A DNA stretch of 64,000 bases from Pacificibacter marinus (GTDB lineage Bacteria; Pseudomonadota; Alphaproteobacteria; Rhodobacterales; Rhodobacteraceae): assembly GCF_018860505.1 (NCBI RefSeq), contig NZ_JAHKPU010000019.1, positions 186,001-250,000 on the forward strand, given 5' to 3'. Shown here piece by piece: positions 10,042 through 18,336 of the stretch (its first letter is position 1; each line of letters starts with the position of its first letter). The notes under the pieces were generated by a model. It was given only the letters and a program-made list of their open reading frames with translations. It made no database searches and had not been told where the DNA came from. A program made the translations under genes and the position numbers.

Positions 10042-10952
10042 GCGTTCCCCTCTGTGTTCGCGCTGCTGGCATTCATACTGCCCCCCTCATTGAGATCACT
10101 CGACACAGGATATGATGTCAGCCAGTCCTCGCCTGGGATGTGGGGAAAGCCTTGAAAATTCAGAAAGTTGTCAAACTTCAGACGGCAGGTCTCAACGCGT
10201 CTATCACAACCGGCCTCAATGCGAATTTGATCGCCAACGTCAATCTCGGCACGCAGAGATTCCCAAAGTTCAATCGTGCGACCGCCTGACGAAAGACGGT
10301 CATTTTTGACAACGCCAACAAGACCTTGGGCTCCGCCTGAGAGTACAACAACTCTGCCACTTTCGAACCAACGATCATCAAACCCCTCTAAGGCTGAAAA
10401 GGAAAAGAGTTTTGCGTCATCAATGGATTCAACAGTCACCTCAGTGCTATATCCAAGTGAAGTCCTATCAAAGCCGCAACCAGCCCCGCCCAAAACAGCC
10501 GAACAACTGGATTGATACACACGACCTTGTGGCTGATTCAGCGCCTCAGTAAGCCCGCGCAACTCGGCGCGAAAGCCGCCCACAGCGCGGGTGATTTCAC
10601 CAAACGACCCACTGAACTGCAACACACGTTCCGACGTATTAGCCCAGTTGATCAACCACGCCTTCACAGCTGCACCATCAAAACGACCCGCTTGGATGTC
10701 TGCTTCAGTCACCACAGCGGATGACAAAGCCCCCAAAGCTTCGGTGTTATCGACCGATAACCCCGTGGATTGCTCAAGCGCGTTTGCGGTCAGCCCTGTG
10801 CCTGCCGCAAAAACAAGACCATCGAACTCAAGATCTGTATCATGGTCGGTGAACCCATAGGTTTTACCATCTTTACGAATGACGGCCCAACAGCGGCAGA
10901 CAGTCGTCGTACCACTTGCCAAATGTGTATAAAGTGCGTCGCTATCGGTCAT
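10038..10952 (-). CDS. gene transfer agent DUF2163 baseplate hub protein, g13-like
   Basis: The protein has 304 residues from the ATG at 10952, which overlaps the g12 stop in a TGATG arrangement; a GTG lies one codon earlier. Typical DUF2163 features are the N-terminal CRCWAV and DHDTDLEFDG segments and the C-terminal GCDRRVETCRLKFDN. The conserved cysteines (CRC, SCSAV, AGCGFD, GCDRRVETC) fit the iron-sulfur-binding hub protein described in the RcGTA structure. Position between g12 and g14 is canonical. Confidence 0.92.
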   Translation of the reverse strand: MTDSDALYTHLASGTTTVCRCWAVIRKDGKTYGFTDHDTDLEFDGLVFAAGTGLTANALEQSTGLSVDNTEALGALSSAVVTEADIQAGRFDGAAVKAWLINWANTSERVLQFSGSFGEITRAVGGFRAELRGLTEALNQPQGRVYQSSCSAVLGGAGCGFDRTSLGYSTEVTVESIDDAKLFSFSALEGFDDRWFESGRVVVLSGGAQGLVGVVKNDRLSSGGRTIELWESLRAEIDVGDQIRIEAGCDRRVETCRLKFDNFLNFQGFPHIPGEDWLTSYPVSSDLNEGGSMNASSANTEGNA

Positions 10953-11584
10953 CACACACGCACCTCCACCACAGGTACGTTTGGCACTTCACCCGCCTGA
11001 AAAGACGACACAGACGTCGCTATTCTATCGGTATCAAAACGCACGGGCACGTCAAATTCAAACCCTGCGGTGATCGAAATGCCCTCTTCTGGCGGTGTCT
11101 CGAACGTGATGAGCCCCGTCGTGACGTCAACATCCCATGAAATTGTTTCCTGTAGTTCAACGCCTTGCGTGCCGACCTTAACGGTTCCCAAAACCGGTTT
11201 TGTAATGGGACGAATATAGGTGGCCGCGCCTGAGCTGTAGTTTTTATTCAACTGAAACACCGCTGTTTCACCGTCGCCAGTTCCAATCACTTGATCTTCA
11301 AAACTCACGTCTTGGGACGCCTTGGACGTCTTAAAATCCGACCAATCTTTCCACCGAAAGCCGTATAACTGGCCTTGGCGCGCTTCAAAAAACGCGATCA
11401 AAGCTTCGATATCATCAAGCGACCGCATGCCAAGGCCAGCATCATAGCGGCGCCGCGAATGCGCCCAAGGCGTGTTGCGCTCTTCAAACCCGTTGGCCAA
11501 GGTGACAACTTCGGTGCGCCGCTCAGGGCCACCTACAGAGCCAAAGCTCAGGTTCGCCGGAAATCTTACGTTATGAAAACCCAT
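10952..11584 (-). CDS. gene transfer agent DUF2460 distal tail protein, g12-like
   Basis: The protein has 210 residues. The ATG at 11584 follows GGAGGGGGACCAC. An earlier in-frame ATG at 11599 overlaps this ribosome site and is not preferred. The translation has the DUF2460 pattern: FHNVRFPANLSFGSVGGPERRTEV near the N-terminus (broken here by no gap) and RRRYDAGLG, DIEALIAFFEARQGQLYGF further on. In RcGTA the homologue forms the distal tail ring that joins tube to baseplate. It overlaps g13 by one base. Confidence 0.92.
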   Translation of the reverse strand: MGFHNVRFPANLSFGSVGGPERRTEVVTLANGFEERNTPWAHSRRRYDAGLGMRSLDDIEALIAFFEARQGQLYGFRWKDWSDFKTSKASQDVSFEDQVIGTGDGETAVFQLNKNYSSGAATYIRPITKPVLGTVKVGTQGVELQETISWDVDVTTGLITFETPPEEGISITAGFEFDVPVRFDTDRIATSVSSFQAGEVPNVPVVEVRV

Positions 11585-11644
11585 GTGGTCCCCCTCCATC
11601 GGTGGTGCTGCGGGCGCTTTGGCCCGAAAATTCGAAATGTCGTG

Positions 11645-12307
11645 TTATTGGTTACGCGATCCGCGCCCCAAAGCGCGGCTGAGCTGTGCTGCAACCTGCG
11701 ACTGGGATCTTGTGAAACCTTGCACATCTGGCGTAGTAATATTCATCGTGACGTTCACGCTTTTCGATCCACCAGATGCGACCACCCCAAGTTTGCCATT
11801 GGCACCACGCGACAGTGGCATAATAGCCTCAGGGCCGGCTTCTCCCATCAAACCAGCACCACCGCGCATCGGGAAATAAGTCGGACTAGAGACAACCCCG
11901 CCTGTGGCAAAGGGGGTCACGCGGCCTTGGGAAAAGCTGCCGCCTTTCTCAAACGGCAACAGCCCTTGGATGATGGCTTCAAGCCCATTGCCCAAGGCTG
12001 AGCCGACGTGATTTGTCACAGGGGTCACAGCGGCATTATAAGCCGCGTTCAACATCGACGTTCCTACGCCGCGCATAACTTGTGCCAATGTATCACCATC
12101 AAAAACCAAACCGTCGATGGCGCGTTTTAAACCTTTGGAAATACCACGCTCAAGCGTGCCAACTTCGCGCTGCGTCTCGGCAACAGTCGCTTGAAGGCGC
12201 ACCATTTCTTGGTTGAACGCGGAGGCCATAGCCTCGGCACCGCCCATAGAGTCTTCCATCTGAGACAGCTGGTCTTCGAATTTGTCTAGACCATTAATAT
12301 CAGCCAT
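11645..12307 (-). CDS. gene transfer agent tape-measure protein, g11-like
   Basis: The 220-residue protein starts with a coiled-coil-prone region (DKFEDQLSQMEDSMGG, then a long helix). A Gly/Ala-rich middle follows, and then the conserved phage tail-assembly segment GRVTPFATGGVVSSPTYFP and GAGLMGEAGPEAIMPLSRG. Its short length fits the short tail of gene transfer agents, since the tape measure sets tail length. The start overlaps the preceding small gene by 8 bases. Confidence 0.92.
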   Translation of the reverse strand: MADINGLDKFEDQLSQMEDSMGGAEAMASAFNQEMVRLQATVAETQREVGTLERGISKGLKRAIDGLVFDGDTLAQVMRGVGTSMLNAAYNAAVTPVTNHVGSALGNGLEAIIQGLLPFEKGGSFSQGRVTPFATGGVVSSPTYFPMRGGAGLMGEAGPEAIMPLSRGANGKLGVVASGGSKSVNVTMNITTPDVQGFTRSQSQVAAQLSRALGRGSRNQ

Positions 12308-12536
12308 TGTCTTGCCCTTTCACATCCGTCTTATGTGGCGCCTTGTCAGGATAGGCTTGTGCCAATTCATCAAGTCGCGCGCGACTTAGCGGTGCTGCCC
12401 CTGACCCAGCCCCCAGCATCAAAAGCAGCTCGGCAGGGGTCAGCGCCCAAAATTCAACAGGCCTCAAGCGCAGCCCGTTGATGCCAGCACGCATCAAGGC
12501 TGGCCAATCAAACCCACCCTTTAAAATCAAAGACAT
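12300..12536 (-). CDS. gene transfer agent small tail assembly protein, g10.1-like
   Basis: The 78-residue protein contains FDWPALMRAGINGLRLRP and FWALTPAELLLMLGAG. This matches the small tail-assembly chaperone-type protein (DUF/TIGR02216 group) that lies between g10 and the tape measure in RcGTA clusters. The C-terminal tail is charged. It overlaps g11 by 8 bases and follows g10 after 8 bases, so translation is probably coupled. Confidence 0.88.
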   Translation of the reverse strand: MSLILKGGFDWPALMRAGINGLRLRPVEFWALTPAELLLMLGAGSGAAPLSRARLDELAQAYPDKAPHKTDVKGQDNG

Positions 12537-12544
12537 ATTGCCCC

Positions 12545-12859
12545 CTATCCAGGCACGGTGAACGCGCGCGCAATCAGCGCAGCCCCCACCCGTGCCGCTT
12601 CAAATGGACCACCAGAGATTTCAGCGACAAGGATGTCATCGTACCCGCCAGTCCAGCCGCCCCCGCGCAGACCAGCGACCACAAGACGCAACACATCGCT
12701 CGTGGAAAAATTGCCCGCCTCATAGCGTTCGACCATGGCCACAAGCGTGTCTGTTTCCAGACCTGCTTCGAGTTCGGCCAAAGCACCCAGCGTTAATTTC
12801 AACACATAACGTTTGCCATCCAGCGTCAGCGCCACTTCGCCTGCGAAAGGGTTTGCCAT
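12545..12859 (-). CDS. gene transfer agent tail assembly protein, g10-like
   Basis: The 104-residue protein has FAGEVALTLDGKRYVLKLTL followed by LGALAELEAGLE and a RLVVAGLRGGG segment, the pattern of gene transfer agent family proteins with a tail-tube-chaperone role (GTA_TIM-independent, DUF3356-like). It sits 3 bases after the major tail gene. An exact biochemical role has not been shown for the family as far as I know; a tail-assembly role is inferred from position. Confidence 0.88.
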   Translation of the reverse strand: MANPFAGEVALTLDGKRYVLKLTLGALAELEAGLETDTLVAMVERYEAGNFSTSDVLRLVVAGLRGGGWTGGYDDILVAEISGGPFEAARVGAALIARAFTVPG

Positions 12860-12862
12860 AGG

Positions 12863-13276
12863 TTACACCGCCGTAAAGGTCAGCTCGCCCGCAGACGACA
12901 TGGACAACTCATAGGTTGCCTCGCCGTTGTGCGACCCAGCATATTCAATCGAGGTCAATTGAAACGCGCCTTCGACGGTGCCAAAATCAGGGATGATCAC
13001 CTGAAAATGAGGCACTTCGCCGTCGAAGAAAATCTGACGCGCACGCTCGTCGGTGTTCTCATCTTTGAACACGCCCGAACCTGAAATAGACGCGGATTTC
13101 ACCCCAGCACCGCCCAAAAGTTCGCGCCAACCACCCGAGCTTTCGAGCGAGGTCACATCAACACTTTCAGTATTGAACGAAATGCGCGTCGCCCGTAGGC
13201 CTGCGATGGTTTCGAATTGACCAGCGCCGGTCATGTCGAGTTTGATAAGAAGATCTTTTCCGTTTTGAGCAGCCAT
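12863..13276 (-). CDS. gene transfer agent major tail (tube) protein, g9-like
   Basis: The 137-residue protein begins MAAQNGKDLLIKLD and includes TIAGLRATRISFN, VDVTSLESSGGWRELL and an all-beta C-terminus, as in phage major tail proteins of the TP901-1 type used by RcGTA. Repeated rings of this protein form the tail tube. It lies between the DUF3168 tail completion gene (72 bases upstream) and g10. Confidence 0.92.
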   Translation of the reverse strand: MAAQNGKDLLIKLDMTGAGQFETIAGLRATRISFNTESVDVTSLESSGGWRELLGGAGVKSASISGSGVFKDENTDERARQIFFDGEVPHFQVIIPDFGTVEGAFQLTSIEYAGSHNGEATYELSMSSAGELTFTAV

Positions 13277-13348
13277 TGCCTAAGCCCCTTTGTGAAAAAT
13301 TGCAGCGTTTCTCGTAAGACTTGCTTCGCAAGCTTGGATCGAAGCGCT

Positions 13349-13759
13349 TTAGGTATCTTCGACGCGCGCCATGAACCGAATATCGATCCTACGCACATCA
13401 CTGTCTTGAACGCGCCGCGCTTTCGCGGACACGAAATAAAGCCCGATCAGACGACCACGGGACAGCGTCAAATCGGCATCAACCAACACATCAGAAATCG
13501 CAGCTGCGACCCCTTTGGCCGTCAAGAAACCGGCCGTGTCTGACACAACGCTGATCACGAATTCATGCCGCGCACCGTGACCTGTTTTGTCTGAGGCATC
13601 AGTGACATCCTCTGGCCCAAGGCTGACGTAAAGTGAAGGCACAGTGCCCGTCGGCGCCGCGTCATAGATCGCGCTGCCAACCAACCCCGTGAAGGTCACA
13701 TCAGCGGAAAGTGATTGAAAAACAGCCGTTTGCAAAGCTGCGGATACGCCATAACTCAT
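13349..13759 (-). CDS. gene transfer agent DUF3168 tail terminator protein, g8-like
   Basis: The 136-residue protein shows the DUF3168 pattern: a start with SYGVSAALQTAVFQSL, then GSAIYDAAPTGTVPSLYVSLG and TGHGARHEFVISV. Family members cap the tail tube at the head-proximal end. Its start overlaps the g7 stop by 4 bases, and its length is normal. Confidence 0.92.
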   Translation of the reverse strand: MSYGVSAALQTAVFQSLSADVTFTGLVGSAIYDAAPTGTVPSLYVSLGPEDVTDASDKTGHGARHEFVISVVSDTAGFLTAKGVAAAISDVLVDADLTLSRGRLIGLYFVSAKARRVQDSDVRRIDIRFMARVEDT

Positions 13760-14097
13760 GATGCAACCTCCTCACGCGATTGACAGGCCAAATAATGTCC
13801 CTGCGCGTCCAACTCAGTGACAGACAGGATACGAAACACGCGCCCGCCCTCAAGAAAACGCTGATCCGGCTTGGGGCGTCGCGGCGATCCGACAGGTGCG
13901 CCACGCACAATCACTTTCATTGGAACACGAGAAACGGTCAGAAAATCCTCAGAGCGCTCTGTCCCTGTACCGGCTTGAATATTGGCCCAAAGGGTTCCAA
14001 GCTGCGTCCATGTTTCCACATAGCCGCCCGCCCCGTCAGAGCTCCGCAAAGCCTCCTCCAGCACCAGTTTGCGATTGAGGTGAACCACTACAGACAT
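13756..14097 (-). CDS. gene transfer agent head closure protein, g7-like
   Basis: The 113-residue protein contains LVLEEALRSSDGAGGYVETW, GTLWANIQAGTG and RFLEGGRVFRILSV, which match phage head-tail joining (head closure) proteins. It overlaps g6 by one base and g8 by 4 bases. Confidence 0.9.
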   Translation of the reverse strand: MSVVVHLNRKLVLEEALRSSDGAGGYVETWTQLGTLWANIQAGTGTERSEDFLTVSRVPMKVIVRGAPVGSPRRPKPDQRFLEGGRVFRILSVTELDAQGHYLACQSREEVAS

Positions 14098-14693
14098 CAG
14101 CCGCGCCCCCCGAACAACCGCACATTGCGGTAGCGTTCCAGCAGCGCGCTCACGCCAAAAGGCATCGCACTGCTACTGACCGCTGTTTCATGGCGGTGCT
14201 CGTAAAAATGAGCCGCCAAAAGCATCACGGCATGTGCCAAATCAGCGGGTAGATCCCCCCAAGCGGGGCCATATCCAGCCGTAAATTCGATACGCGCCTG
14301 TCCCGCAACGGGCACAGACGGCAAGACAAAACTGCTGGACACGATCCGCGGGCGGTGTGTGTCTTTATCAAGCAGATATTTGCCCGCATCGACAACAGTT
14401 TCAGCACCCAAACGATCCACGATCACCAAGGCAGTAATCGCGCCCACGGGGGCCACTGGCAGCGTTTGCGCACCAAGATCGCGCCACGCCGAGACGGTCC
14501 AAGCAAAGTCTCGTTCGATCAATACTTTGTCCGTGCGCGCTTCAACTGCAGCCAGTGCTGCACGCAAGTATGTCTCAAGAACCCCGTCCTGAACCCCGTC
14601 GTCGCCAAAGCCCGTGCCCAGCCTCAAATGCTCTTTGAACTGCGCAACCGGGAGCACCGCTAAGGGTACTTGGCTTTGCTCCATTAACATCAT
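14097..14693 (-). CDS. gene transfer agent head-tail connector (adaptor) protein, g6-like
   Basis: The protein has 198 residues from the ATG at 14693, which has GGAG 8 bases upstream. Longer in-frame starts read through sequence that does not look coding. Motifs include LPVAQFKEHLRLG, LRAALAAVEARTDKVLIERDF (split by no gap), IEFTAGYGPAW and DLAHAVMLLAAHFYEHR. These fit the phage connector protein that binds below the portal. The 166-base gap to the capsid gene is the largest within the head module. Confidence 0.9.
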   Translation of the reverse strand: MMLMEQSQVPLAVLPVAQFKEHLRLGTGFGDDGVQDGVLETYLRAALAAVEARTDKVLIERDFAWTVSAWRDLGAQTLPVAPVGAITALVIVDRLGAETVVDAGKYLLDKDTHRPRIVSSSFVLPSVPVAGQARIEFTAGYGPAWGDLPADLAHAVMLLAAHFYEHRHETAVSSSAMPFGVSALLERYRNVRLFGGRG

Positions 14694-14859
14694 GGTACAT
14701 CTCCGATTTCCGGGTCCCCCTGCCACTTGTGATGATGGATGCGCGCCCCCGTGTTGCTCGGACGGAGGGGGAGCAGCTAGACAACACGTCAAACGAGACG
14801 CGCACCCACCGCTCGTGCCTGACCTCGAAAGGTCACACACGAACTCGTTCAGTTACGAA

Positions 14860-16086
14860 TTACGCGACCGAGAACTTCAGCAATTTGATCGCCGCAAAGT
14901 CACTCACATCACCACCGACACGCTTTGTTGCGTAGAACAGCACATGGGGTTTGGCTGAAAATGGATCACGCAAGATGCGCAAATCAGGGCGTTCGGCCAC
15001 AGTGTAGCCTGCAGCAAAATCACCAAAGGCGATGGCCGCTGCATCAGACGCGATGTCTGGCATGTCTTCTGCGATCAACACAGGGTAGCCCATGAGACGC
15101 GCAGGTTCGCCCGCGGCCAAACCATCAGACCACAAGAAGCGGCCATCAGCATCCTTGAGCTTGCGCACTTGGCCAGCTGTTTTCGAGTTCATCACAAATG
15201 TACCGTTTGCGCGGTACTGAGCGCCCAAAGAGTACACAAGTTCGACGATCGCATCCGCCGGATTGGTCACGTCAAAGCCAGCATCAGTGCCTGTCGCGAC
15301 ATATCCCAATGAACCCCAAGTCCAACCATCGTTGTCAATCTGAGCATGTGCCAAAATGCCTGTTGGCTTATCGATGCCGTCACCGTTGATAAAGGCTGAG
15401 GCCTCTGAGGCTGCAAATTTATCCGCTATACGACCCGCCAACCATGCCTCGATATCAAAGGCTGCATCATCCAAAAGACGCTGGGATGCCTTAGGCAACG
15501 CAGACAGTTCAAACAACGGAATAGAGATACGATCAATCGTTGACGTTCCTGTTTCAGAAACAGACCCCGTCTCCGTGACCCAGCCTGTGCCCACGTCAGT
15601 TGTGTCGATCAGAACATCGTAAGATGTCGCCTCGACGTTGACCACATTGGCGATGGACCGAATAGAGGCTGTGGATTTGAGCACTGATTTGATCGTCTCC
15701 GCAGTTTGCGGGTCCACCAAATAGCCGCCATCGCCATTCACGGCTGTGGACATGGATTTGCCTTCAAGGGCCAGACCACGCAACGCGTCATCATCGCCGA
15801 TACGCACATAGGCGCCAAATGCTGATTTATGTGACATATCAACCTCTTGAGATACGGAAAGGGCCGGACGGCCGAAATTGTGTGATTTACGATCAAGCAT
15901 GTTCAGTCGCTCTTCTTGTTCATTAAGCTTCATTTTGATATCGGTCTGAAAGTCTTTGAGATCACTCATGAAACCGGCCAGCGCGGTCTTCACCTCAGTG
16001 GCAGGTCCAGCCGTGGACGACACTGTGTGGGCCGACATATCGGACACACCGGTACCGGCCCGAGCCTTTGTCTCGGTTTTGCTCAT
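14860..16086 (-). CDS. gene transfer agent major capsid protein, HK97 fold, g5-like
   Basis: The 408-residue protein has an N-terminal scaffold-like helical region (about 30-70, with KLNEQEERLNMLDRKSHN), which in RcGTA is removed by the g4 protease. A HK97-fold core follows: AVNGDGGYLVDPQTAE, SIANVVNVEATSYDVL, VGTGWVTETGSVSET, FVMNSKTAGQVRKLKDADGR and GYPVLIAEDMPDI. It ends in KRVGGDVSDFAAIKLLKFS. Length and domain order match the RcGTA capsid protein. The start follows AAAGGA. Confidence 0.95.
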   Translation of the reverse strand: MSKTETKARAGTGVSDMSAHTVSSTAGPATEVKTALAGFMSDLKDFQTDIKMKLNEQEERLNMLDRKSHNFGRPALSVSQEVDMSHKSAFGAYVRIGDDDALRGLALEGKSMSTAVNGDGGYLVDPQTAETIKSVLKSTASIRSIANVVNVEATSYDVLIDTTDVGTGWVTETGSVSETGTSTIDRISIPLFELSALPKASQRLLDDAAFDIEAWLAGRIADKFAASEASAFINGDGIDKPTGILAHAQIDNDGWTWGSLGYVATGTDAGFDVTNPADAIVELVYSLGAQYRANGTFVMNSKTAGQVRKLKDADGRFLWSDGLAAGEPARLMGYPVLIAEDMPDIASDAAAIAFGDFAAGYTVAERPDLRILRDPFSAKPHVLFYATKRVGGDVSDFAAIKLLKFSVA

Positions 16087-16134
16087 CCAAACAATCCTTT
16101 GTGTTTTGTTGGTTAGAGGGTGAGAGCGCTGGCC

Positions 16135-16722
16135 TTAAATGCGAGCCAGCTGCTTGCGTGCGCCGGTTAAGGCATCCGCGAGTTCACGCATCATGGTCTC
16201 AGCATCAAAGGGATCGCTCCCCTTTTCCTCTGTCACCAATCGCGCCTCAGGAAGCATCGGAAAGGTCACCAAAGACACTTCCCACAGCTCCAGTTCAGAC
16301 AAAAGCCTTGCAGCTTTGCCATCAGTTTGGTCGCGCAGCTTTTGTGCACGCACCGTGCGGTAGCCGATCGACAACCCGTCAATCGCCCCCGCTTGTATCA
16401 ACGCCACAGCTTCACGGCCTTTATCAACATCCGTCAGCAAACGCCCTTTGACATAGAGGCCCCGCGCATCTTCTCGCACCTCATCCCAAATACCGATGGG
16501 CTGAGCCGGATCGTGCTGCCAGAGCATTTTCACAGAGCGCCCTTTGACTTTCAGCGCGGCCAAAGATTTGCGGTAAGCGCCTTCTTGAACAATGTCGCCA
16601 CCTTGGTCACGACGTCCAAAAAGCGAGGCATAGCCTTCGATTTCGACACCATCAGTGACCTTAATCTCGTCACCCAAACGCATGAATTTATGCTCTAGCC
16701 CACTGTCATTTTGCTTATACAT
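16135..16722 (-). CDS. gene transfer agent prohead protease, HK97 family, g4-like
   Basis: The protein has 195 residues from the ATG at 16722, 8 bases inside the portal reading frame and preceded by GAGGAG. Motifs of the HK97 prohead protease are GYASLFGRRDQGGDIV, VKMLWQHDPAQPIGIW with the catalytic His, DGLSIGYR with the catalytic Ser, and LWEVSLVTFPMLPEA. It trims the capsid scaffold domain before DNA packaging. Translation is probably coupled to the end of the portal gene, so the portal frameshift could also reduce expression of this gene. Confidence 0.93.
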   Translation of the reverse strand: MYKQNDSGLEHKFMRLGDEIKVTDGVEIEGYASLFGRRDQGGDIVQEGAYRKSLAALKVKGRSVKMLWQHDPAQPIGIWDEVREDARGLYVKGRLLTDVDKGREAVALIQAGAIDGLSIGYRTVRAQKLRDQTDGKAARLLSELELWEVSLVTFPMLPEARLVTEEKGSDPFDAETMMRELADALTGARKQLARI

Positions 16723-17976
16723 CGGGTGTCTCCTCAATTTGCTCATCGCTCTCGTTTGAGGTAAAATCATCGTCTTCGAACACTTCTGCATGGGCTTCAG
16801 CGTTCAAAGGTGGCAGACCCAACATGGCGCGTTTTTCATCCGCTGTGAGAAAATCGGCCTTGGCCACGCGATTCCACTGCGCATCGCGTTCTGGTGCCAA
16901 CGCGGAAACCTGATCCAGATCTGGTTTCAACCCGACAGCCTCACCCGTCATCTCAGACAGCCAATGGCCGATTGCGCCCGTGACCTTTTGCACCAAAGGC
17001 AGCACCGTCAGGCGGTAAAAAGCGCGATTTGCCTCTTGGTAATTGCCATAAGTCGCATCCCCAGGAATACCCAACAGCATCGGCGGCACCCCAAATGCGA
17101 GTGCGATTTCGCGCGCGGCGGCCTCTTTGGTCTTTTGGAATTCCATATCAGAGGGGCTAAAGCCCATCGGCCTCCAATCCAAACCGCCTTCTAACAACAT
17201 CGGGCGGCCTGCATTGCGCGCGCCTTGGTGATGACTTTCCATCTCGCTCAACAGGCGATCATCAGGCGATCATATTGATCTGAGCTCATCGACGATTGCC
17301 CGTCAGAGCCGCCATAAACAATCGCACCTGACGGACGCGCTGCGTTATCAAGCAGACCTTTTGACCAGCGCGACGCCGAATTATGCACATCAATCGCCGT
17401 GGCCGCCGCTTGGATCGGAGACAACCCGTAATGATCATCGCTCGGGTGGAATGATTTGATATGACACACTGGCGATTGCCCATCGATCACGTCAAAACGG
17501 TGTTTGCGATTGCCCACAGCATATTCATAGGCCACGGGCCAACCGTCTTCTCCGGGCACCAATCCCATGCGATCAGAGCGCAAGACATGCAGTTCAACGG
17601 GCACCTGCCCCCAGTCGCCGACAGCTTCCAAATAGCCGTTGCCAGACAACAGGATCTGCGCGTAAAGCGCTTCAAACAGGTCCGCGCGACCCTGTACCGG
17701 ATTGGGACGCGAAATGACCGACAAAAGCGGATGTTCATCGAAACGCGCATCGCGATTTTGCAAGATCATCGGCAAAGCAGCGGCCGCTTCGGCGATCAGT
17801 TTCACAGACCGGAACCCTACCGGATTCCCCGTAAAGCCAACCCGTGTCAGCGTCGTCGTATCACGCGGGCTCCATGCCACACGGCCTGCGCTTGAATAAG
17901 CGATCGCGGGACCCGTGGCTGAGGCTTTCACCTCAGGCTGCGCTTGTGCGCCTCGCTTCATAAAGTCAAACACCAT
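16715..17976 (-). pseudogene. gene transfer agent portal protein, g3-like, frameshifted
   Basis: Two adjacent open frames together make one HK97-type portal protein. The first starts at ATG 17976 (AAGGAG upstream) and carries VGFRSVKLIAEAAAALPM, HPLLSVISRPNP and LSGNGYLEAVGDW. It ends after SSDQYDRLMIAC at 17248. The second holds ESHHQGARNAGRPMLLEGG and AFGVPPMLLGIPGDATYG. At the join, an 11-base sequence is duplicated in perfect tandem (17252-17273). Deleting one copy restores a single frame reading QYDRLLSEMESHHQG. The portal forms the vertex through which DNA is packaged, so this allele should not produce a normal particle unless frame is restored or the window has an assembly error. Confidence 0.9.
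17252..17273. repeat. perfect 11-bp tandem duplication inside the portal gene
   Basis: CAGGCGATCAT occurs twice back to back (17252-17262 and 17263-17273, plus-strand reading). Eleven is not a multiple of three, so the duplication shifts the portal frame and exposes a TGA at 17248-17250. Confidence 0.97.
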
Positions 17977-18336
17977 ATCCGTGTCTCTCCTTAAACGTCT
18001 TGCAGATGCCAAACCGCACCCCGCTATATGACGACGCTTGAACACCTCGTGTCCCACGCCCTCATGGCTCATCTCTCAACTCAAACTTTGGCCCTCGGGG
18101 GCCGCCACTGGGGCTACTCCGCGAGGGCCTGGAAAGGGGACATGATCCGCGATCTCGCGCATCAAAGCCCAAACGCGGTGTCCGCGCCTTCCCAAAAATC
18201 GTCCCAACTGGCGGTCTGTGCAAAGCCTTGGTTGCATCTGCTCGCCTTCGGTAAAAACAGTTTTAGGGGATAGGTTAAAACATCTTACTAGCAGCGCGTA
18301 CGGTGCTGCGCGCGCGGCGCAACACCTGCTTGAAGG
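17977..18336. other. 360-bp gap between large terminase and portal genes
   Basis: No convincing gene is visible. A 54-codon minus-strand frame starting near the middle and an 81-codon plus-strand frame exist but have no recognisable residues and no good ribosome site. The gap is striking because most other junctions in this cluster overlap or are separated by only a few bases. Confidence 0.5.
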
